Of a stretch of 64,000 nt of DNA, positions 24,345 to 33,254 are shown piece by piece; position 1 is the first letter of the stretch; each line of letters starts with the position of its first letter. The DNA is from Gudongella sp034006985 (GTDB lineage: Bacteria; Bacillota; Clostridia; Tissierellales; Tissierellaceae). The position numbers were made by a program, and so were the translations under genes. The stretch covers positions 1 to 64,000 of the forward strand of contig JAVERT010000014.1 in the NCBI GenBank assembly GCA_034006985.1, written 5' to 3'. The notes under the pieces were generated by a model. It made no database searches, had not been told where the DNA came from, and was given only the letters and a program-made list of their open reading frames with translations.

Positions 24345-25607
24345 ATGAATAAAGTTTTAATTATTGCAAATGAGTTTCCTCCAATGGGAGGGGCAGGAGT
24401 ACAAAGGACAACTAAATTTGTTAAATACCTTAGAGAGTTTGATTTTGAGCCTATTGTGGTTACAAAAAAACATATGGGAGGCTTATCTGATCAGAGTCTA
24501 CTTCAGGAGATACCACATGATATAAAAATATATCGCTTAAAGGCATATGATTTTATAAATAAGACTGGAATATTGAAGCTCCCAATGAAATTTATAGGAA
24601 CAAGGATTTTATCACCAGATTCAGAGCTGTTTTGGTATTATTTTAATCGAGATAAGGTATTGGAGATAATCAAAAAAGAAAAAATTGAAATAATTTACAC
24701 GACATCATTTCCTTACAGTTCTCATTTGATGGGGCTTTACCTAAGAAAAAAATTGAAAAATATTAGGTGGGTAGTTGATTTTCGAGATGAATGGACAAAC
24801 AATCCTTACCATAGAGATAGTTTTTTTAAAAGGTTAAAGTTTAAGGCTGAAAAAAAGAAAGAGCTTGAAGTTACAAATAGTTGTGATTATTTTATTACCA
24901 ATACGCCTCTTATGTTAGAAGGTTTTCTAAAAGATAACGCGGACTTACATAAAAATTCTACATTTATCCCTAATGGGTATGATGAAAAAGACTTCTGTGA
25001 GGCTATAGATAAAAGAGATGGAGATGAAAAGTTTGTTATAACATATACGGGTTCTTTATATGGGCGTAGGAATCTAGATGAATTTTTAGACGGTTTAAAG
25101 CTTGCAATTGATAATGAACAGATTGATAAAAATCATTTAGAAATAAGGATTGTTGGCAATATTTATGATAAAGTAATAGAATCATATTCAAAAGCATATA
25201 GTCTTGAAGGAGTAATTAGATCATATGGTTATCTAGCTCATAAAGAGAGTATTCAAATGCTATTTAATTCTGATATTATTTTATTAGTTATAGGAAAAGG
25301 TAAAGGTTCTAGAAATTTTTATACTGGTAAGATATTTGAATATATAAGGGCAAATAGACAAATATTAGCTATTGTACCAGAAGATGGTGTGGCAGCAGAT
25401 GTTATTAGAGAAACAAAGACCGGAGTTGTAGTTGATCCTGAAAATATTGAAGGAATAATGAGTGCTTTAGTAAATTATTATAAGAACTGGCTAAATAATA
25501 ATATTGTGTATAATAAGGACATTGCAGAAATTGAAAAATACAGTAGAAAAGCACAAACAAAAAAGCTTGCAGAAATATTTACAACGCAGCTTAATTTATT
25601 GAAATAG
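24345..25607 (+). CDS. Glycosyltransferase, GT4-like
   Basis: Cytoplasmic or membrane-associated glycosyltransferase of 420 residues with the GT-B fold. N-terminal ANEFPPMGGAGVQRTTKFVKYL is the acceptor-side loop, VVDFRDEWTNNPY the middle strand, and ITYTGSLYGRRNLDEF plus GKIFEYIRANRQIL the donor-binding domain. ATG 24345 is chosen because AGAGGT lies just upstream; it starts one base after the previous stop. Sugar specificity is not readable; it belongs to the wall-polymer operon. Confidence 0.88.
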   Translation: MNKVLIIANEFPPMGGAGVQRTTKFVKYLREFDFEPIVVTKKHMGGLSDQSLLQEIPHDIKIYRLKAYDFINKTGILKLPMKFIGTRILSPDSELFWYYFNRDKVLEIIKKEKIEIIYTTSFPYSSHLMGLYLRKKLKNIRWVVDFRDEWTNNPYHRDSFFKRLKFKAEKKKELEVTNSCDYFITNTPLMLEGFLKDNADLHKNSTFIPNGYDEKDFCEAIDKRDGDEKFVITYTGSLYGRRNLDEFLDGLKLAIDNEQIDKNHLEIRIVGNIYDKVIESYSKAYSLEGVIRSYGYLAHKESIQMLFNSDIILLVIGKGKGSRNFYTGKIFEYIRANRQILAIVPEDGVAADVIRETKTGVVVDPENIEGIMSALVNYYKNWLNNNIVYNKDIAEIEKYSRKAQTKKLAEIFTTQLNLLK

Positions 25608-25620
25608 AGGAGAATAAAGG

Positions 25621-26088
25621 ATGAAAAGAAAGTGGAATTGGATTGATACAGCTATAATTCTAGTAATAGTTTTAGCAGCTGTAGGATTTCTAAATAGGGA
25701 CAAAATATTAAATAGAGAGAATAATCAAGTATCAAATAAAAGAGAAATATTAATAACCGTTGAAGCAGAGGAACTAAATGATGATGTAATTACTCAACTT
25801 AAAATAGGTGATAAGATTTTTTCTCAGTACAAGTTACAAGATGCAGAGATTGTTGAGTTTGTAGTTAATCCAAGTTGGAAGACACAAGTAGGTCCAGATG
25901 GAGAAATAAAATATTATGAAGATGAATATGAAAGAACTTTAGTTGCTCTTATAAAAGCAAATGCAGTAAGTTCAGGTCCTTATATAGATTTAGGTGGCCA
26001 GGAAATAAAGGTAGGACTTAGCTTTATACTTAAAACAACAGATTTTGAAGCTCTTAGTGAGATAAAGCATATTGAGGTGGCACAATGA
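25621..26088 (+). CDS. DUF4330-family membrane-anchored protein (first copy)
   Basis: A 155-residue protein with one N-terminal membrane segment (WIDTAIILVIVLAAVGFL) and an extracytoplasmic beta-rich domain (VEAEELNDDVITQLKIGDKI ..., VGLSFILKTTDF). This is the DUF4330 pattern, a family of unknown function found in Firmicute polysaccharide loci. It overlaps the paralogue that follows by four bases (ATGA). Confidence 0.75.
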   Translation: MKRKWNWIDTAIILVIVLAAVGFLNRDKILNRENNQVSNKREILITVEAEELNDDVITQLKIGDKIFSQYKLQDAEIVEFVVNPSWKTQVGPDGEIKYYEDEYERTLVALIKANAVSSGPYIDLGGQEIKVGLSFILKTTDFEALSEIKHIEVAQ

Positions 26089-26579
26089 AGATGATAAATA
26101 AAGAAGGAAAATTATTTAACAAGATAAATATATTAGATTTTGTTTTTATTTTAGCTATTGTATTTTTGATATTCTTATCAGGGATCAAAATTATGGGGAA
26201 AGAGCTTCAAGATATTGGTTCTTCAGCTGAAAAAGTAAAAGTAGAGTTTAGCGCATCAATATTAATGGATGCTGGTTATTTAGATGTAATAAAAGAGGGA
26301 GATCGAATTGGGGAAGTAAAACAATATCTTGATTCTTATATAAAAGAAGTTGAGATTGAGCCAGTGTATTCAACTAATTTGAATTTTAACGGCGAAAAAG
26401 TTATTTCTATTGATCCATCAATGGAGATAGCAAATATAGTTGTTGTTGGCGATATGCTCTATGATAATATGAGCTATAAATTAGGAAATCAGGAGTTAAG
26501 ACAAGGTAAAATTATATTTATTGAATCAGATTTTTATAGATTAAAAGGACAAATTAACTGGATTAAGGTTGTGGAATAA
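26085..26579 (+). CDS. DUF4330-family membrane-anchored protein (second copy)
   Basis: A 164-residue paralogue of the preceding protein: a short cytoplasmic start (INKEGKLFNKINILDF), one membrane segment (FVFILAIVFLIFLSGI), then an extracytoplasmic domain with the same layout (VKVEFSASIL, IKEGDRIGEV). Two adjacent, diverged copies suggest a heteromeric pair. ATG 26085 or ATG 26091 may be used; GAGGTGG precedes both. Function is unknown. Confidence 0.72.
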   Translation: MKMINKEGKLFNKINILDFVFILAIVFLIFLSGIKIMGKELQDIGSSAEKVKVEFSASILMDAGYLDVIKEGDRIGEVKQYLDSYIKEVEIEPVYSTNLNFNGEKVISIDPSMEIANIVVVGDMLYDNMSYKLGNQELRQGKIIFIESDFYRLKGQINWIKVVE

Positions 26580-26580
26580 A

Positions 26581-28131
26581 ATGGAGTTTAAAAAGTCATT
26601 GAAGTCTAGTGCAATTGTAGGTTGGTTTTCAAAGCTAAAGAGCTTAGCAAAACACAGCTTAATTTTTAATGTGTCTATAAATAAAGACAATAAAGGCAGA
26701 GAATATAAGTCTTGGAAAGAAACAAGTATAGTATTTTCGATTCTAACAAAAAAAGATAATTTTTTTAGAAATATAGAAAAGAATATAAAAATCCAGCTTT
26801 TAAATAGCAAGTTAACAGGTAATATATTCGAGAAATTATTTTCTGAGAAGAAGAACAAATCAAATTTACTGGCATCTAGTAAATTACTTCAGACTGTAGG
26901 AATAGATGCAAAAGTTATTAAATGGAATCAAGTATTGATTCTGTTACCTACACTATATGTGCTTCTTGATTATCTTATTAGAAGAATCCCAGTAATTATG
27001 AGACTTGGTTCTGTATGGGATGAGATGTTGCTTTTATTACTCGCTATTATTTATATATTTAGTAGAATAAAAAGTGGTGGGAAAGTTCGATTTAACTTTA
27101 CAGCAATGGATCTTCCAATTGTTATATATATTATTTTAGGAGTAAGTCATGTATTGATTAAAGCACCTGATATAGGTATTGCAATAGAGGGATTTAGATC
27201 TGTGTTCCAGCATATATTGTGGTATTTTATATTTACACAGTATATTAAAACAATAAAAGATTCAGAAGTGGTTATAAATGGTATGCTGTCTTTAGGACTG
27301 TTTTTAGGAGTCCATGCGGTTTATCAGTATATTGCCAAGGTTCCAATGCCAGGAAACTGGGTTGATACCGCAGAAAATATTAGTACAAGAGCATTTTCTA
27401 TTATAGGAAGCCCAAACATATTAGGGGTAATATTCGTATTGTTTATTCCAATAGGAATTTCTATGATATTAACAAAGAAAAATAAATTCCAAAGATTATT
27501 CTATATTACAGCTACCATTTTTATGATAGCAGGTTTATTATTTACAATGTCAAGAGGTGCATGGCTAGCCTTTGCATTTGCAATGGCAATATTTACTATT
27601 GCTCTTGTACCTAGACTTATTGTTCCGTTTGCAGGAGTAGGAGCAGGCTTTGTGTTATTTGGTGGAGGACTAAGTGAGAGGCTTTTATATATGCTTTCAC
27701 CAGTGTACCTTATGAAATCAGCTGCAGGAGGAAGGCTTTATAGATGGGCAATTGGGCTTGAACTTTGGCGTAAAAATCAAGTTTTTGGAGTTGGACTAGG
27801 TAGATATGGTGGAGCTGTTGCAATGAATAATAACTTAACTCCATTTTACTTAGACAACTATTATCTTAAAACATTAACTGAAATGGGCATATATGGGATA
27901 GCCGCATTATCGTTTTTAATAGTTTCTTTTATTGTATTTGCAATTAAGATAATTAGAACCACTAGTAATCATTACAATAAGATTATGGCAATTGGTCTTT
28001 TTTCGGGTGCAATGGGCGTTCTAGCTCAAAACTTCGTAGAAAATATATTTGAAGTTCCTGCTATGGTAGTATATTTTTATTTAGCAGTAGCTTTATTAAA
28101 TTGTTATGCAAATGAAAAGGATGTAGTTTAA
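26581..28131 (+). CDS. O-antigen ligase/polymerase-like membrane protein (Wzy_C)
   Basis: A 516-residue integral membrane protein. The first 110 residues are hydrophilic and basic, then there are about eleven membrane segments. The family core is visible: STRAFSIIGSPNILGVIF, TMSRGAWLAFAFAM, a large extracytoplasmic loop (GGRLYRWAIGLELW, VFGVGLGRYGG) and DNYYLKTLTEMG. Such proteins polymerise or transfer undecaprenol-linked glycans outside the membrane. ATG 26581 is taken as start; an in-frame TTG at 26569 lies on the only purine-rich stretch. Confidence 0.87.
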   Translation: MEFKKSLKSSAIVGWFSKLKSLAKHSLIFNVSINKDNKGREYKSWKETSIVFSILTKKDNFFRNIEKNIKIQLLNSKLTGNIFEKLFSEKKNKSNLLASSKLLQTVGIDAKVIKWNQVLILLPTLYVLLDYLIRRIPVIMRLGSVWDEMLLLLLAIIYIFSRIKSGGKVRFNFTAMDLPIVIYIILGVSHVLIKAPDIGIAIEGFRSVFQHILWYFIFTQYIKTIKDSEVVINGMLSLGLFLGVHAVYQYIAKVPMPGNWVDTAENISTRAFSIIGSPNILGVIFVLFIPIGISMILTKKNKFQRLFYITATIFMIAGLLFTMSRGAWLAFAFAMAIFTIALVPRLIVPFAGVGAGFVLFGGGLSERLLYMLSPVYLMKSAAGGRLYRWAIGLELWRKNQVFGVGLGRYGGAVAMNNNLTPFYLDNYYLKTLTEMGIYGIAALSFLIVSFIVFAIKIIRTTSNHYNKIMAIGLFSGAMGVLAQNFVENIFEVPAMVVYFYLAVALLNCYANEKDVV

Positions 28132-28132
28132 T

Positions 28133-30358
28133 ATGCAAAAAGAAGAAAAACGGTTGAAAGTACTTCATTTAATAAGCGGTGGAGACACTGGTGGAGCAAA
28201 AACACATATAAGCGCACTTCTAAAAGGTTTAAATAAGATGATTGACGCTAGCATTATTTGTTTTATTGAGGATACTTTTTATGAAGATCTTCATAAAGCA
28301 GGTGTTCCAATTAAGGTGTTTGAACAAAAGAGTCGTTCAGATTTATCAGTTATAAAAAGATTGACAGATGAAATCGAAAGAGAAGATTATGATATAATTC
28401 ACTGTCATGGAGCTAGGGCTAATTTTATTGCACTTTTTATAAAACACAAGGTAAAAAAACCTTTTGTTACAACTATACATAGTGATTACAAATTAGACTT
28501 TAAAGATAATTTTTATAAGAGATTCGTCTATACAACACTAAATCAAGTTGCTCTTAAGATGTTTGATTACTATATAGGGGTATCACATCAGTTTCGTGAT
28601 ATGCTGATAGATAGAGGTTTTAAAAGAGATAGAATATTTGTCACATATAATGGCATTGACCCATATAGTACAGAAGAACATTTAGACAAAAAACGATTTT
28701 TAGAGAGACATGGAATAAAATATAATGGGGAAGTAATAGTTGGAATTTTAGCTAGGCTTGACGAGATAAAGGATCATCATACCTTTATAGAAGCTGCTAA
28801 ATTTGTCCTTGAAGAAGAAGATGCGATGTTTTTAATTGCAGGTGAAGGTGCTAATGAGGAATACCTAAAAGAATTAGTTAAGAAATATGGGTTAGAGGAT
28901 AAAATCAAGTTTATAGGATTTATAAAAGACCCATATTCATTTTTAAATACAATAGATATAAATACTCTTACTTCATTAAGTGAGAGCTTTCCTTATGTAA
29001 TTCTTGAAGGTGCTAAAATGAAAAAGCCTATTGTCACAACAGAAGTAGGTGGAATAAATAGACTTGTTATAGATGGAGATAATGGGTTTTTGGTTCCAGT
29101 AGGTAATGTAGGTGTTTTAAAAGATAGACTTTTAACTTTAATAAGAAATTCAGAGATTAGAAAAGCTATGGGAGAAAAGCTTTTTAAAGCTGTTGAAGAT
29201 AAGTATTCTTATGAAGCGATGGCTAGATCCCATATAGAAATCTATAATAATATTTTGAATAATGGGCCAGCTATTCTTATGAGCGGTTATTTTGGGTTTG
29301 ACAATAGTGGGGATGATGCAATTTTAACAGCTATTGTAAAAGATATTTTAGATTTTAGACCAGATGCAAGAGTAAAAGTATTATCGAGGGATCCAAATAA
29401 AACTGAAGATCTCTGTAATGTTTCGGCTGCAAATCGATTTAAAATTAGAGATATTATACGTAGTTTAAAAGCGACAGATATATTAGTAAGTGGTGGAGGT
29501 AGCCTTTTACAAGATGTAACTTCAACCAGGTCACTCCTATATTACTTAGCATTAATGAAGTTGGCATTTTTCTATAAAAAGCCAGTAATGGTTTATGCAA
29601 ATGGAATAGGTCCTGTAAATAAGTCATTTAATAGAAGACTTGTTAAGAGAGTCTTAAATAGAGTGGATTTTATAACTCTTAGAGATGAAGATTCTAGAAA
29701 ATGCTTAGAGGATATGGGAGTTAAAAATAGGAACATTCAAGTTACAGCAGATCCAGTATTTACACTTCAGGCTGCTCCAGCAGAAAGAGTAAATATAATT
29801 TTTCAAGATGAAGGAATAGATAAAGATAAACCACTTGTTGGGATATCAGTAAGACATTGGAAAAACGATGAATTACTTGTAAGAGAGCTTTCAAAAGTAA
29901 TAAAGTATATATTAGAAAATAAGGATATTAGTGTAGTTCTAATACCAATGCATTATCCAGAAGACCTTAAAATAAGTCAGTCTATATTAGATAAAGTAGA
30001 TAATTTAAATTGTCATTTACTTCAAGAAAAATACAATGTTGAAGAATTGATGGGTATTATTGGTGAATTAAAATTGATGGTTGCAATGAGACTACATTCA
30101 TTAATCTATGCAGCTACACAAATAACTCCTATGTTAGGCTTGGTTTACGATCCGAAAGTAGATGGTTTGTTAAAAGAACTAGAAGTTCCATATAAATTAT
30201 CTGTTGATAATATTTCTGAAAAAGAATTTCTAAAAGTTTTTGAAGATGCTTGGGAAAATTTGGAGAATACTAAAAAGATTATTGAAACAAAGGAAAAAAA
30301 TCTTAAGCTTTTAGCATATAATAATATTGAAACCATATTTAAGATTGTAGGGAAGTGA
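28133..30358 (+). CDS. Glycosyltransferase GT4 - CsaB-type pyruvyltransferase fusion
   Basis: A 741-residue two-domain protein. Residues 1 to about 375 are a GT4 glycosyltransferase: HLISGGDTGGAKTHISALL, YDIIHCHGARANF, YNGIDPY, VGILARLDEIKDH and SLSESFPYVILEGAKMKKP. Residues about 380-735 are a polysaccharide pyruvyltransferase: GYFGFDNSGDDAILTAI, SGGGSLLQDVTSTRSLLYY, YANGIGPV, TLRDEDSRK and AMRLHSLIYA. CsaB adds pyruvate ketals to wall polymer, which is what SLH domains recognise. Both halves look intact. It starts one base after the previous stop. Confidence 0.9.
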   Translation: MQKEEKRLKVLHLISGGDTGGAKTHISALLKGLNKMIDASIICFIEDTFYEDLHKAGVPIKVFEQKSRSDLSVIKRLTDEIEREDYDIIHCHGARANFIALFIKHKVKKPFVTTIHSDYKLDFKDNFYKRFVYTTLNQVALKMFDYYIGVSHQFRDMLIDRGFKRDRIFVTYNGIDPYSTEEHLDKKRFLERHGIKYNGEVIVGILARLDEIKDHHTFIEAAKFVLEEEDAMFLIAGEGANEEYLKELVKKYGLEDKIKFIGFIKDPYSFLNTIDINTLTSLSESFPYVILEGAKMKKPIVTTEVGGINRLVIDGDNGFLVPVGNVGVLKDRLLTLIRNSEIRKAMGEKLFKAVEDKYSYEAMARSHIEIYNNILNNGPAILMSGYFGFDNSGDDAILTAIVKDILDFRPDARVKVLSRDPNKTEDLCNVSAANRFKIRDIIRSLKATDILVSGGGSLLQDVTSTRSLLYYLALMKLAFFYKKPVMVYANGIGPVNKSFNRRLVKRVLNRVDFITLRDEDSRKCLEDMGVKNRNIQVTADPVFTLQAAPAERVNIIFQDEGIDKDKPLVGISVRHWKNDELLVRELSKVIKYILENKDISVVLIPMHYPEDLKISQSILDKVDNLNCHLLQEKYNVEELMGIIGELKLMVAMRLHSLIYAATQITPMLGLVYDPKVDGLLKELEVPYKLSVDNISEKEFLKVFEDAWENLENTKKIIETKEKNLKLLAYNNIETIFKIVGK

Positions 30359-30362
30359 TAAA

Positions 30363-31130
30363 ATGTCTGAAAAAGTAAATATATTCGGAGTAGAGATACA
30401 TAATACAACTTTGGATATCTTAATACAAGAACTTAAAGAACATCTTAAAAAGGATAAGAGTATCTCAATTTTTACGCCTAACACCGAGATAGTTATGGAA
30501 GCTAAAAAATCTAAAGAACAAAAAGAGATACTTAATTCAGGTAACTATATAATTCCAGATGGAATTGGACTAATTTATGGTGCCAAGCTAAGAGGAATTG
30601 AACTAAAGGAAAGAGTAACGGGCTATGACACATCATTGGCTCTTTTAGATATAGCTAATCAAAATGGATACGGCTTATATTTATTAGGTGGCAAAGAAGG
30701 AGTCGCTAAGAAAGCAGAGAAAGCTTTAAGCAAAAGTCATCCAGGGATAAGGATTACGGGTACTCATAATGGATATTTTGAAGGGACTCACCTTGGGAAA
30801 GGACAAAGCTTGGAGGAAAGAACGATTATAGATGATATAAAAGCGAATAAAACGGATATATTATTTGTTGGATTTGGATTTCCTAGACAAGAAAAATGGA
30901 TTAATGATAATATAAATAAAACTGGGGTAAAGGTAGCAATAGGTAATGGTGGAGTAATAGATATATTAGCAGGTGATGCCAAGAGAGCGCCAGATGTTTT
31001 TATAAAACTAGGGTTGGAATGGTTATACAGACTAATTAAGGATCCTTCTCGAATAAAAAGACAAATTGTTTTACCACTGTTTATAATTCAAGTTTTAATA
31101 AGTAAAAAATCAATAACCAGAATAATTTAG
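30363..31130 (+). CDS. tagA: WecG/TagA/CpsF-type N-acetylmannosaminyltransferase
   Basis: A 255-residue glycosyltransferase (GT26). It has the conserved TPNTEIVMEAKKS (catalytic Thr region) and IIPDGIGLIYGAKLRG (catalytic Asp), KERVTGYD, LLGGKEGVAKKAE and LFVGFGFPRQEKWI. TagA adds ManNAc to undecaprenyl-diphospho-GlcNAc, an early step of wall teichoic acid or secondary wall polymer. It is the last polysaccharide gene of the operon, four bases after the fusion gene; transketolase follows with no terminator between. Confidence 0.9.
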   Translation: MSEKVNIFGVEIHNTTLDILIQELKEHLKKDKSISIFTPNTEIVMEAKKSKEQKEILNSGNYIIPDGIGLIYGAKLRGIELKERVTGYDTSLALLDIANQNGYGLYLLGGKEGVAKKAEKALSKSHPGIRITGTHNGYFEGTHLGKGQSLEERTIIDDIKANKTDILFVGFGFPRQEKWINDNINKTGVKVAIGNGGVIDILAGDAKRAPDVFIKLGLEWLYRLIKDPSRIKRQIVLPLFIIQVLISKKSITRII

Positions 31131-31141
31131 GAGGAATGTTT

Positions 31142-33115
31142 ATGAATATCGATCAGCTAAGTATTAATACGATAAGAATGTTATCAGTAGAAGGAGTGGA
31201 AAAAGCTAATTCAGGACATCCAGGGATGCCACTTGGAGCCGCACCAATGGCTTATACGCTATGGAGTAAGGTGATGAATCACAATGGCAAAAATCCAGTT
31301 TGGATGAATAGAGATAGATTTATTTTATCAGCTGGACATGGTTCAATGCTTCTTTATTCAATGCTTCATTTATTTGACTATGGATTATCAATTGAAGATT
31401 TAAAAAACTTTAGGCAGTTGGGAAGTAAAACACCTGGGCATCCTGAATATGGTCATACAATGGGTGTTGAATCAACTACAGGCCCACTAGGACAGGGGTT
31501 TGCAACTGCTGTGGGGATGGCTATGGCAGAGGCTCATCTTGCTGCAAGCTTTAATAAGGAAGATATTAAGATAGTTGATCATTACACATATGTTATATGT
31601 GGAGATGGGGACTTAATGGAAGGAATTAGTAACGAAGCCGCATCACTTGCTGGAAGTTTGAAGTTGGGTAAGCTAATTGTTCTTTACGATTCTAATTCAA
31701 TTTCTATAGAAGGAAGTACAGAATTAGCATTTACTGAGAATGTAAGAGAGCGATTCGAGGGGCTAGGTTGGAATACATTATATGTAAAAGATGGAACAGA
31801 TATTATTGAGATTGAAAAAGCAATTAATGAAGCTAGAAAGAAATTGGATAAACCAACGCTTATAGAGGTTGTAACTAATATCGGTTTTGGAACTGAAAAA
31901 CAGGATAGCGCTTCAGCTCATGGTGAACCATTAGGTGAGCATAATATGAATGTTCTTAAGAAGAATTTAAATTGGGACAGAGAGCTTTTTACTGTACCTG
32001 AAGAAGTATCAGAGCATATGGCTAGCTTAGTAAAAATAGGTCAGCAAAAAGAAGCAGATTGGAATAGTTTAACAGAAAAATATAAAACGGCTTATCCTAA
32101 TGATTGGAAAGAATTAAATATTTGGTTAGATAACAAGGCCCCTATAGAATATCTTGATTCAGAAGAATTTTGGAGCTTTGAAAAAGATGAGGCAACAAGA
32201 GCAAGTTCAGGAACTATAATAAATCGACTTGCTGAAAAAGTTCCTAATTTATTTGGAGGGTCAGCAGATCTTTCACCCTCAAATAAAACAAATATGAAAA
32301 ACAGAGAATCATTTTCTAAAGAAAATTATAAGGGCTCGAATATTCATTTTGGAGTTAGAGAACATGCTATGGCAGCGGCACTAAATGGGATGTTACTTCA
32401 TGGTGGAGTTAGACCCTATGGTGCAACATTCTTTATATTTTCGGATTATATGAAACCAGCTATGAGACTAGCTTCATTGATGAAACTTCCTGTAATATAT
32501 GTGTTGACACATGATAGCATTGGAGTTGGAGAAGATGGACCAACGCATCAACCAATTGAACAACTTGCAGTATTTAGAGCACAACCTAATTTTATTGAAT
32601 TTAGGCCATGTGATGCTAGAGAAACAGCTGCAGGATGGTATATTGCAATGACAAGCGAAAAAACACCTGTAGGTCTTATATTATCCAGACAAAACCTACC
32701 TTTATTAGAAGGTACAGGAAAAGAGGCACTAAAAGGTGGATATGTCTTAAAGAGAGAAGAACATAATTTAAAAATTATCCTTTTATCAACAGGCTCAGAA
32801 GTGGAATTAGTATATAATGCAGCAAAAGAGCTTGAGCAAAAAGGAATAGGAGCAAGGGTGGTTAGTATGCCTTCTTGGGAATTGTTTGAAAATCAATCAG
32901 AAGAGTATAAAACAGGAGTATTACCTATAAATATAACTAAGAGATTGGCAGTAGAAGCGGCAAGTCCATTTGGATGGGAAAAATATACAGGATTAGAAGG
33001 AAAAATAATTGCTCTAGATAGATTTGGTGGATCTGCACCAGCAAGTGAATTGTTCGAAGAGTTTGGATTTACTGTTTCAAATGTTGTAAAAGAGGCCTTG
33101 AAATTAATGGATTAA
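31142..33115 (+). CDS. tkt: Transketolase
   Basis: Thiamine-diphosphate enzyme of the pentose phosphate pathway, 657 residues, the full single-chain length. It has SGHPGMPLGAAPM, GPLGQGFATAVGMA, the TPP/metal motif GDGDLMEGISNEAASLAG with N in DSNSISIEG, and the pyrimidine-domain phrase GGSADLSPSNK with FGVREHAMAAALNGM. ATG 31142 is preferred: TAGGAGG ends seven bases upstream, whereas the in-frame ATG 31136 would touch it. The gene begins 11 bases after tagA and ends at a strong terminator, so it may be cotranscribed with the wall-polymer genes. Confidence 0.95.
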   Translation: MNIDQLSINTIRMLSVEGVEKANSGHPGMPLGAAPMAYTLWSKVMNHNGKNPVWMNRDRFILSAGHGSMLLYSMLHLFDYGLSIEDLKNFRQLGSKTPGHPEYGHTMGVESTTGPLGQGFATAVGMAMAEAHLAASFNKEDIKIVDHYTYVICGDGDLMEGISNEAASLAGSLKLGKLIVLYDSNSISIEGSTELAFTENVRERFEGLGWNTLYVKDGTDIIEIEKAINEARKKLDKPTLIEVVTNIGFGTEKQDSASAHGEPLGEHNMNVLKKNLNWDRELFTVPEEVSEHMASLVKIGQQKEADWNSLTEKYKTAYPNDWKELNIWLDNKAPIEYLDSEEFWSFEKDEATRASSGTIINRLAEKVPNLFGGSADLSPSNKTNMKNRESFSKENYKGSNIHFGVREHAMAAALNGMLLHGGVRPYGATFFIFSDYMKPAMRLASLMKLPVIYVLTHDSIGVGEDGPTHQPIEQLAVFRAQPNFIEFRPCDARETAAGWYIAMTSEKTPVGLILSRQNLPLLEGTGKEALKGGYVLKREEHNLKIILLSTGSEVELVYNAAKELEQKGIGARVVSMPSWELFENQSEEYKTGVLPINITKRLAVEAASPFGWEKYTGLEGKIIALDRFGGSAPASELFEEFGFTVSNVVKEALKLMD

Positions 33116-33121
33116 ATATAT

Positions 33122-33150
33122 AAAGTAGGCGATATTTGCCTACTTTTTGT
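33122..33150 (+). terminator. Terminator after transketolase
   Basis: AAAGTAGGC and GCCTACTTT form a 9-bp stem around a seven-base loop, followed by TTTTGTTTTATTTTTTT. Confidence 0.9.
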
Positions 33151-33179
33151 TTTATTTTTTTTAAATATTATAAAAATAA

Positions 33180-33217
33180 AATAAACGTTTGCATCTATAT
33201 ATTTACTATGGTAAAAT
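33180..33217 (+). promoter_or_regulatory. Promoter of the class V aminotransferase, with a cre-like element on the -35
   Basis: -35 TTGCAT (33189-33194), 17-base spacer, -10 TAAAAT (33212-33217). Bases 33180-33193 (AATAAACGTTTGCA) match the catabolite-response consensus TGWAARCGYTWNCW at all positions except the first two. The cre call is tentative, although hprK (54517) shows that the HPr-Ser46-P system is present. Confidence 0.5.
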
Positions 33218-33254
33218 AAGAATTAACAATATTAAATAAATAGGAGGTAGTAAA

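Noticed and set aside
31136..31141. Transketolase start at ATG 31136
   Set aside because: The codon is almost on top of the AGGAGG site; ATG 31142 has normal spacing.
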